Part shown: piece by piece, positions 9,101 through 15,129 of the stretch
How the letters are laid out: every line of letters begins with the position of its first letter
How positions within the stretch are numbered: position 1 is the stretch's first letter
DNA from: DASRBN01 sp035294305
GTDB taxonomy: Bacteria > Chloroflexota > Ktedonobacteria > Ktedonobacterales > Ktedonobacteraceae
Direction: 5' to 3'
DNA: 64,000 nucleotides
Assembly: GCA_035294305.1 (NCBI GenBank)
Contig: DATGLD010000025.1
Span: 163,877 to 227,876, forward strand
Position numbers and translations under genes: made by a program
Notes under the pieces: generated by a model
What the model saw: the letters and a program-made list of their open reading frames with translations, nothing else
The model's database searches: none
Told to the model about the DNA's origin: nothing

Positions 9101-9208
9101 CTACCAGGCAAGCGTGAAAAGCGGAAGCTTGCGGTCCTGCTCCATCTCGCCTACCTCTTCGCTGCACTCGAACAATTCTACAGCAGTAGACTCATAAACA
9201 GTGTTCAC
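9101..9208 (-). CDS. Putative RiPP precursor peptide, 35 residues
   Basis: Short frame starting with GTG at 9208 and ending with TAG at 9101. It has a strong ribosome binding site, AGGAAAGGAG, ending 7 bases before the start. The product begins MNTVYESTAVELFECSEE, is acidic in the middle (leader-like), then has a basic pair and a hydrophobic tail, DRKLPLFTLAW, ending in Trp. This is the form expected of a ribosomal peptide with an N-terminal leader and C-terminal core. It lies between an active M16 protease and an AdoMet decarboxylase/radical SAM pair in the same orientation. Function is inferred from context and shape only. Confidence 0.72.
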   Translation of the reverse strand: MNTVYESTAVELFECSEEVGEMEQDRKLPLFTLAW

Positions 9209-9243
9209 AGTACTTCTCCTTTCCTATACTGAAGTAGTTTCCG

Positions 9244-9263
9244 CGACGAGCACTTCTTCTCGT
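9244..9263 (-). terminator. Small hairpin between M16 and the precursor gene
   Basis: GACGAG and CTCGTC form a 6-bp stem with an 8-base loop, just after the M16 stop (9272) and before the precursor RBS. There is no T-run, so it is more likely a partial terminator or an mRNA processing/stability element that separates precursor output from enzyme output. Confidence 0.35.
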
Positions 9264-9271
9264 CACCAGTA

Positions 9272-10600
9272 CTATACCAGTCTGGTGTCTCTGAAACGCC
9301 TCTCTAGCGTCTCTTTTTCTTTGTCACCCCAGGCAGACAGCAAATCGTTTTTCGCTAAAGGTCCCAGAGATACCAGCAACCTCTTCGCATGCATTGGAAA
9401 TCGCCCTAATGCCCGATGAATGTCTTGTATTGTAACTGTTTCAATGCGCTCAATTTCTTCATCCAGGCTCAGAAGACGACTTTCTATAACCCAATCATTT
9501 GCCAGGGAACGCATACGGAAAAAAGGCGATTCGTTATCGAGAACAAGGCTACTGATCCACTTGTTTTTGGAACGGCGAAGTTCGCCTTCCTCTATTCCAT
9601 TCTCCAACCAGTTATCCAGCTCATCATAAAGAAGTTTGAGTACCTGCGGAGCATCCTGCGGACTGGAGTTTGCCTCAACAAACAATATCCCGCTATCCTC
9701 AAAGGCCCAGATATTCGCGCTTATGGACTCTACCAGGCCTTTTTGATGAATATTCCAGTACAGCCGGGAGTCCTTCTTTCCCAGGGCATTGCAGGCCAAT
9801 TGAACTGCGTAGTAATCGTGGTCATAGATATTTACCGATGGCATGGCAATGAGCACAATTTGCTGGTTTAACTTTGGATTAACAGTGATATGGGTACCGC
9901 TCTGAGGCAACTCGTAAGGTTCTCTGGCATGGCCAACCTCGCCGGCGCGCCAGTGTGCGCAATGCTCTTCAGCCAGTTCTACGATCTGCTTCCAATCAAA
10001 TTTTCCGGCTATAGTGAGAATAAGATTGTTGGCCACGTAACGACGTTGCCAGTAATCGCGCATTTGTTCCAGGCGCATCTCGCGAATGCTTTCGCGAGTA
10101 CCAAGCACATCATGACCCAGGGGATGTTCGCCGAAATAGGCCTGCATCATATGCCGGTGGACGAGTTTGTAAGGCTGTTCCTCCGCTCTGGCAATCTCAT
10201 TCACAATAACCTCTTTCTCACTCTCAAAATCGTGTTCGTCCAGCCTCGGATGCATCAATGAGCTTAAAAGAATCATGGCCTGATCCAGGTATTCGCTGAT
10301 TACCCGCGCATGGTACATGGTGGATTCGTAGGAGGTGAAGGCATTGACCACGGCTCCAATGTTCTGAAATTCCTGGGAAAGCTGTTCCCAATTCATTGTC
10401 TGAGAGCCTTTCAGGGTCATATGCTCTAGAAAATGTGAAATGCCAAACAGACCTGGTTCATGTTCATTGCGGGAGCCGGTGTGAACGTAATACGCGAGCG
10501 CGACTGACTCATAGTCAGGCATTGGTTGACCTACGATCTGCAAACCATTTTTGAGTGTATGAGCGTGCAGCATCATATCGGCGCTTAGGATAGAAGTCAT
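9272..10600 (-). CDS. M16 family zinc peptidase, catalytic subunit
   Basis: 442-residue M16B peptidase with an intact inverted zinc motif HFLEH (residues 56-60) and the third ligand Glu135 in VNEIA, 75 residues later as usual. In its C-terminal half the Arg/Tyr substrate-binding signature is degraded (DSRLYWNIHQKGLVESIS), which is what the partner at 5693-7021 retains. The two are therefore likely to be complementary halves of one protease chamber. In PQQ and subtilosin pathways M16 proteins trim the modified peptide, so release of the core from the 35-residue peptide is a reasonable role. The start has GGAGGGA 6 bases upstream; the gene follows the BTAD regulator by 20 bases, so the two are co-transcribed. 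Confidence 0.92.
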   Translation of the reverse strand: MTSILSADMMLHAHTLKNGLQIVGQPMPDYESVALAYYVHTGSRNEHEPGLFGISHFLEHMTLKGSQTMNWEQLSQEFQNIGAVVNAFTSYESTMYHARVISEYLDQAMILLSSLMHPRLDEHDFESEKEVIVNEIARAEEQPYKLVHRHMMQAYFGEHPLGHDVLGTRESIREMRLEQMRDYWQRRYVANNLILTIAGKFDWKQIVELAEEHCAHWRAGEVGHAREPYELPQSGTHITVNPKLNQQIVLIAMPSVNIYDHDYYAVQLACNALGKKDSRLYWNIHQKGLVESISANIWAFEDSGILFVEANSSPQDAPQVLKLLYDELDNWLENGIEEGELRRSKNKWISSLVLDNESPFFRMRSLANDWVIESRLLSLDEEIERIETVTIQDIHRALGRFPMHAKRLLVSLGPLAKNDLLSAWGDKEKETLERRFRDTRLV

Positions 10601-10620
10601 GAGGAGTCCCTCCAGCGGTG

Positions 10621-11583
10621 TCAGGGGTGATCGACGCTAGAATGCTGAGCATTTTGGTGAGGATGTAAAGCCTGTTCTAGCGCAGAAAGTTTTTGTTCTA
10701 TGCGATACTGCAAGATCTGCTGCGATTCCTGGATTTGTTTCAAGCAGCTTAGCGCGTCGAACAAGAGTAACCTGGTTGGCCTTTGGCTGAGATCGGGCGA
10801 AACTGCTGGCGGCGGCTTCTGCTGGCTATTACAATCGTTGAGGATATACCGGTAGAGCATCTGAGTAGACTCATCAGGGGTAGCGCAATATTCTTCCTGC
10901 AGGGCTTCCGCGCACTCTCTGTATAGTCTTAATGCATCAGATCTATTCTCACGCTTATAATGCAAACGCATTAACTGCCTATATGTGGCTTCGTGAGTCC
11001 TGTCTTCATGAAGAATACGGGTGCCATATGCCAGACCCTCCTCGTATTCGTCACGCGCCACACAATAATCGAGCAGTTTACTCAGCATCGCCAGGTACAA
11101 AGATCGGAGCCGTTCTCGTTCGCGCTGGCACCAGTCTTCATAGTTTCCTTCCAGCAGATCTCCTAGATAGAGAGCTATGGCTTCCTTCAGCTTTTGAACC
11201 TGGCAGTCATCGAGCTTTCTTCCTGGGATACTTCTGGTTGTTGCCCAGGCACGCTCAAATATCTCTACATCAAGCCATAGGTCGACTTGTGGATTGATCT
11301 GAAGCCAGTTGGGTTCAATGAGAAGTATGCTAGCAGAGTCGGATGTTTCGCACGTACTCAGTGCGGTTTGTAATTGCCAGAGGACGTGCCGCAAACATTT
11401 CTTTGACTGAGCAGTAGAAACATCGCTCCACAGCAAACTGGCGAGTGCCTCACGAGAATGCTGCTGCCGCCTGTGAAGGAGAAGATAACAGAAGAGTTCT
11501 TGCGGCCTTCGTGTACCCAGTCCTTCTATTACTCGCTCACCATAGTGAGCAGAAAATTTTCCTAAGAGCCGTACATTGAGCAT
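10621..11583 (-). CDS. BTAD/SARP-type transcriptional regulator
   Basis: About 320 residues. An OmpR-like winged helix at about 1-95 (MLNVRLLGKFSAHYGERVI, then RPQELFCYLLLH and LLWSD) is followed by the all-helical bacterial transcriptional activation domain at about 100-250 (YEDWCQRERERLRSLY, HYKRENRSDALRLYRECAEAL). This is the layout of Streptomyces antibiotic regulatory proteins, which bind short direct repeats and activate biosynthetic genes. The start at 11583 is preferred because GGAG lies 8 bases upstream; ATG at 11589 is the alternative. It is the first gene of the run that includes the catalytic M16 subunit and the precursor, so it probably controls the locus and itself. Confidence 0.9.
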   Translation of the reverse strand: MLNVRLLGKFSAHYGERVIEGLGTRRPQELFCYLLLHRRQQHSREALASLLWSDVSTAQSKKCLRHVLWQLQTALSTCETSDSASILLIEPNWLQINPQVDLWLDVEIFERAWATTRSIPGRKLDDCQVQKLKEAIALYLGDLLEGNYEDWCQRERERLRSLYLAMLSKLLDYCVARDEYEEGLAYGTRILHEDRTHEATYRQLMRLHYKRENRSDALRLYRECAEALQEEYCATPDESTQMLYRYILNDCNSQQKPPPAVSPDLSQRPTRLLLFDALSCLKQIQESQQILQYRIEQKLSALEQALHPHQNAQHSSVDHP

Positions 11584-11610
11584 GGGCATATCTCCGTTCC
11601 TTTGTAGGTG

Positions 11611-11623
11611 GCTTGTCGATCAG
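11611..11623 (-). promoter_or_regulatory. 13-bp motif upstream of the BTAD gene
   Basis: Exact copy of the 13-mer at 8551-8563 (minus strand CTGATCGACAAGC), here 28 bases before the BTAD start. A degenerate copy, ATCGACAAAC, is upstream of the exporter. See the matching finding. Confidence 0.45.
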
Positions 11624-11786
11624 AGAATAGAGTTCAACCATGAATAGGCATCGAACGCGAAGTAAGTGAACCTATCACAAAGAGCTGATGCCTACTTATG
11701 GCTGGTACATCAAGGTTTTCTGGGCGTATCCTCGCGTTTCGTTGACGCTACGAGAGCAATCACGCCGGCCTTTTTCAAAGCAGGCA

Positions 11787-13091
11787 CTAAGGAAGCTTCT
11801 CGGTCAGGCATGGTTGCGATTCTTCGGAAGAAGCTATCTCTTCAAGGACTTGTGTTGTTTGCGCACGTGGTTCTACACGTCGTACTCCAAGTATGCCCAG
11901 AAGTCCGACGACCGCTGTGATAAAACAACATCCAACAAAGATAGGAAGAAGGCTAAATAGACCAAACAGCAGGCCAATGATGGGGCTTGACGCGGATTCA
12001 CCGATGTTGGCTAAAGTTGACCAGAGGCTAAAGATTCTCCCTATGGCCTCTTTAGGAGTATGGCGCTGGATCAAAATCGCCATTAACACATCGACAAAGG
12101 CTCCGACGCCGCCAGCTAGAGAGGCGAGCAGCAGCGCCAGAGGAAGCCAGCCTGTTAGTGGAAGCAACATCAGAAAGACGCCATATCCAATCCAACTGAG
12201 GAATATCAGCGAGCCAAGAGATCGAGCCTCCCCACCACGCACCAGCCCGGCTAAAAGAGCGCCAACGATGGTTCCCAAAGCCATTCCACTCACAAGTAAA
12301 CCATAGACCTGCACATCCCCATGTAATATCTGTATAGTATAAGCAGGTAATCCCAGGCGAAGGATGCCAGCAATGAGTAACACTTCTATGCCAAACAGTA
12401 GAATGCTCACCAGGACCACAGGAATTTTGTACAGTATTTGAAAAGTGCCAAGCACATCTTGCAGAATATTTGGCAGCGCTGTTTGCTGTTCACGCACTAG
12501 AGGTGATACGTGTACAAAGAGGAGCGTCCCCACCGAAACAAGGAAAGTGAGGCTGTCAAACACGAACAGATTCGTGGGTGCCATCAAAAGAAAGAGGGAG
12601 GCGGCAACGAGTGGACCTACCACCTCTGCGGTCTGGTATGAGGAATGCAGCAGCCCGTTAGCGGCGGAGAGTTGTTCTTCAGGAACGAGATCTGGAAGTG
12701 CGGCTTGCAGCGATGGCATAAAGAAAAGGCGCAAGGTTGAGAGCAGAAAGGCCGTGATAGCCAGGTGCCAAAGATTCAAATGCCCTAAGGCGCTCATGAG
12801 CGGAATAAATAAAACGACAAGGCTGGAGAGGCCATCACAGATGATCATGGTGTATTTGCGATTCCAGCGATCGCTGTAAGCGCCACCAAAAAGCCCAAAG
12901 AAGAGATATGGTAGAAAGCGGGCGAGCATCACCAGGCCAATACCAGGGTAGTTTTGATGGGTAATCTGGAGAGCCAACCAGATAAGCGCAATATCGTAGA
13001 AGGTATTGCCAAATTGCGAAGTGGTTTGTCCTACCCAGAGCAACCGAAACTGATGGTGCCGAATCAATCCCAAATATCCTTTTTTGTTCAC
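11787..13091 (-). CDS. MFS exporter
   Basis: Major facilitator superfamily transporter of about 434 residues with roughly 12 membrane helices, of the MFS_3 type (enterobactin exporter/macrolide efflux-like). The loop 2-3 signature GGAYSDRWNRKYTMI and the first-helix pattern FRLLWVGQTTSQFGNTFYDIALIWLAL are visible. Start is taken as GTG at 13091 because GAGGAGG lies 7 bases before it; the in-frame ATG at 13118 lacks an RBS. Sited between a P450 and the BTAD regulator in a peptide-modification locus, it is the obvious candidate for export of, or self-protection from, the product. The cargo cannot be read from sequence. Confidence 0.9.
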   Translation of the reverse strand: MNKKGYLGLIRHHQFRLLWVGQTTSQFGNTFYDIALIWLALQITHQNYPGIGLVMLARFLPYLFFGLFGGAYSDRWNRKYTMIICDGLSSLVVLFIPLMSALGHLNLWHLAITAFLLSTLRLFFMPSLQAALPDLVPEEQLSAANGLLHSSYQTAEVVGPLVAASLFLLMAPTNLFVFDSLTFLVSVGTLLFVHVSPLVREQQTALPNILQDVLGTFQILYKIPVVLVSILLFGIEVLLIAGILRLGLPAYTIQILHGDVQVYGLLVSGMALGTIVGALLAGLVRGGEARSLGSLIFLSWIGYGVFLMLLPLTGWLPLALLLASLAGGVGAFVDVLMAILIQRHTPKEAIGRIFSLWSTLANIGESASSPIIGLLFGLFSLLPIFVGCCFITAVVGLLGILGVRRVEPRAQTTQVLEEIASSEESQPCLTEKLP

Positions 13092-13152
13092 AGAGAACCT
13101 CCTCGGACCGAAAACCATGTGGTGTGATTCAGTGCTAAAGCTCTACAGTCTG

Positions 13153-13165
13153 TTTGTCGATTCAG
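13153..13165 (-). promoter_or_regulatory. Degenerate copy of the cluster motif upstream of the exporter
   Basis: The minus strand reads CTGAATCGACAAA, one inserted base and one change from the 13-mer found before the radical SAM and BTAD genes. It lies about 62 bases before the GTG start of the exporter. Confidence 0.3.
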
Positions 13166-13169
13166 AATA

Positions 13170-14399
13170 CTACTTGATGCCGATCGAGAGCGATTTGAGC
13201 CCACGGACAGAGAGGCCTCGTTCCCACTCCAACTCCTGGGTTTCCAATTGAAGGATGGGAAACCGTTGCAATACGGTTTGTAATGCAATCTGCCCTTGAA
13301 TGCGTGCCAGCGCGGCTCCCAGGCAAACATGTATCCCATGCCCAAAAGCGATGTGGCGGTTGAACGAACGATAGATATCAAAACGATCTGGTTCAGAAAA
13401 ATAAGCTGGATCTCTATTCGCCGCGCTCAGGCACATGAATACACCCTGCCCGGCTTTGATCTCTTGCCCCCCCAATTCCAGGTCTTCTTTAGCCAGGCGT
13501 GCCGCCGCCTGCACAGGACTCTCATGGCGCAAGGTCTCTTGCACAACTCGCTCTACGAGAGAAAGATTCTTTCTGACCTGTTGAAGCTGGTCTGGATGCT
13601 GGAGCAACTCGAGCAAGCCATTCCCAATCAAGTGAGTAGTAGTACCGTGTCCGGTGACCAGTAGCAGAACACAATTGGCCAGCAGTTCTGTCTCACTCAG
13701 CACATCCCCCTGCTCTTCGGCTGTGATAAGCGCTTGCAGCAGATCGTCTCTCGGAGTTGCCCGCCGCAGGGCAATCGTTTTACGGAAGTAGTCCATTAGA
13801 TTGGACACGCTTTGTAATACGCGTAAAAGCTCCTTATATGTACGGATTTTTCCATCCAGGAGAGATCCATAATCATCGGTCCACTGCATAAACTGCTGCC
13901 GGTCCTCCAGGGGGATGCCTAACATCTCTATAATAACCAGGCCAGGTAATGGATATGCGAGATCGCGAATGATTTCTAGTTGCCCTTGTTCCTGAACTTT
14001 ATCTAAGAGATGATCCACACATTGCTGGATATGAGAACGCATATGCTCTACCATACGTGGTGTAAAGGCCCTGGCAACAAGTCTGCGGAGGCGTGTATGG
14101 TGGGGAGGATCAAGAAAGATCATTTGCTTCGTTAATGCTTCCAGGGGCGGTTGCACCCTCTTGCGTATCTCCTCTGGAAACTCTTCGGGGTCTAAGATAA
14201 CTCGCTCAGATGTTAACCGGGGGTCTTGCAATGCCGCTATCACGTGGTCATAGCGAGTGAGCACCCAGTTATCAATACCAGCATCCCAATAGACTGGCTG
14301 CGTGGAACGCAATTGATGATAAAGAGGGTACGGATTCGCTATGTATTCCGCCTGGAAAAGGAGCGAGAGGCTCAAGCCAGTACCTTCAGTGTGTAGCAC
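13170..14399 (-). CDS. Cytochrome P450
   Basis: Soluble bacterial P450 of 409 residues, CYP107-like. The haem-ligand loop is FGHGIHVCLGAALAR with the axial Cys near residue 356, and the ExxR pair is ETLRHE. The I-helix oxygen-activation segment reads TGHGTTTH: the acidic residue usual at this position (AGxE/DTT) is Gly, so proton delivery may differ, as in some P450s that do crosslinking, desaturation or peroxygenase-like chemistry. GTG start at 14399 with AAGGGA 7 bases upstream. P450s occur in several RiPP pathways where they link aromatic side chains; the 35-residue peptide here has Trp, Tyr and Phe. A partner ferredoxin is not in the window. Confidence 0.93.
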   Translation of the reverse strand: MLHTEGTGLSLSLLFQAEYIANPYPLYHQLRSTQPVYWDAGIDNWVLTRYDHVIAALQDPRLTSERVILDPEEFPEEIRKRVQPPLEALTKQMIFLDPPHHTRLRRLVARAFTPRMVEHMRSHIQQCVDHLLDKVQEQGQLEIIRDLAYPLPGLVIIEMLGIPLEDRQQFMQWTDDYGSLLDGKIRTYKELLRVLQSVSNLMDYFRKTIALRRATPRDDLLQALITAEEQGDVLSETELLANCVLLLVTGHGTTTHLIGNGLLELLQHPDQLQQVRKNLSLVERVVQETLRHESPVQAAARLAKEDLELGGQEIKAGQGVFMCLSAANRDPAYFSEPDRFDIYRSFNRHIAFGHGIHVCLGAALARIQGQIALQTVLQRFPILQLETQELEWERGLSVRGLKSLSIGIK

Positions 14400-14540
14400 G
14401 TGAATTTCCCTTCACTTCTTGAAAATGCCGCTAACATCCATGTAACAAGCTATAACACAATCAGCTTGAAGACGAGCTGTCAGGCTATGCTCTAGCGTGG
14501 TGAGAGATCGTTCTAGACGTTAATGGATTGAAAAGTGCGA

Positions 14541-14759
14541 TTATTCATTATGCTCATCTGGAGCGAGTTCTGCCTGCAAACGTTGACAGAACTGCGGGAA
14601 TGGCAGTGAGCAAAACTTGATGAACACTTCTAGTTCTTCTGGATCCAGCTCGAAGCCCTGTGCTTTAAGAGCAGATGGAGGATCTTCTTGCAACTGCTGT
14701 CGAAACGCTGGATTAATGGAAGCCAGACCGAGAATGCGGTTAATTGTTTTCCACGGCAT
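14541..14759 (-). CDS. Small NHLP-clan (Os1348-like) protein, possible leader-type peptide
   Basis: 72 residues from ATG at 14759 (AAAGGA lies 9 bases upstream; ATG at 14765 is only 3 bases from it). The sequence WKTINRILGLASINPAFRQQ, then DPPSALKAQGFELDPEELE, is the helix-loop pattern shared by Nif11/nitrile-hydratase-leader-like (NHLP) peptides, as I recall closest to the Os1348 family. These relatives are often precursor peptides or leader-like binding proteins in natural-product loci. The C-terminal part (KFCSLPFPQFCQRL) has two Cys and could be a core, but no leader-cleavage site such as Gly-Gly is present, so a structural or carrier role is equally possible. It follows the membrane peptide gene by 14 bases and precedes the P450. 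Confidence 0.75.
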   Translation of the reverse strand: MPWKTINRILGLASINPAFRQQLQEDPPSALKAQGFELDPEELEVFIKFCSLPFPQFCQRLQAELAPDEHNE

Positions 14760-14773
14760 AGCCATACATCCTT

Positions 14774-14971
14774 TTAGAGACAATGCAACACTGCAAGGGG
14801 AATAATTCCATAATTCACAGGCCAGATCGGATCGCCACTTGATGTCAAAGCTGGCAGAACAAACGTGACCAACAGGACAGTCAAGAGCAACACACTTCCA
14901 AACACTAGCCAGAAGCGTACCAGGCTTACACGCTTTGCATCTTCTTTCGGGTGAAAATAGGTTTCGCGCAT
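14774..14971 (-). CDS. Small membrane protein, 65 residues
   Basis: ATG at 14971 has GGAAAGGGA 5 bases upstream. The product has a short charged head (MRETYFHPKEDAKR), one clear membrane helix at about 17-42 (a Leu/Val/Phe-rich run) and a second hydrophobic stretch at the end (VNYGIIPLAVLHCL). I do not recognise a family. It is the first gene of the NHLP/P450 unit, directly downstream of a conspicuous 19-bp direct repeat. Possible roles: immunity peptide, membrane anchor or unprocessed bacteriocin-like peptide; all are inference. Confidence 0.6.
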   Translation of the reverse strand: MRETYFHPKEDAKRVSLVRFWLVFGSVLLLTVLLVTFVLPALTSSGDPIWPVNYGIIPLAVLHCL

Positions 14972-15087
14972 GTTCTTCCCTTTCCATTTCAGAGTGACTG
15001 TGTACGTACTGATCGCGAGTGCATCTCTCAATCTGGTATCGTACACGTTGTTTGGTCCTATCTCTGAGGAAAGAGTACCGCCTGCCC

Positions 15088-15129
15088 ACTCCGCAATCAC
15101 TCTGCACAATACTCCGCAATCACTCTGCA
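15088..15129 (-). promoter_or_regulatory. Direct repeat, two 19-bp copies, candidate SARP operator
   Basis: ACTCCGCAATCACTCTGCA occurs at 15088-15106 and again, identical, at 15111-15129: 4-base spacer, 23-base period, about two helical turns. It lies 117-158 bases before the membrane peptide start and overlaps the last codons of the large regulator. BTAD/SARP proteins bind direct repeats of about 11 or 22 bases period upstream of their targets. Confidence 0.5.

Noticed and set aside
8940..9167. 75-codon minus-strand frame overlapping the precursor region
   Set aside because: It is in another frame than the RBS-preceded GTG peptide and overlaps the decarboxylase gene; its composition is not protein-like. 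The 9101-9208 frame is preferred.
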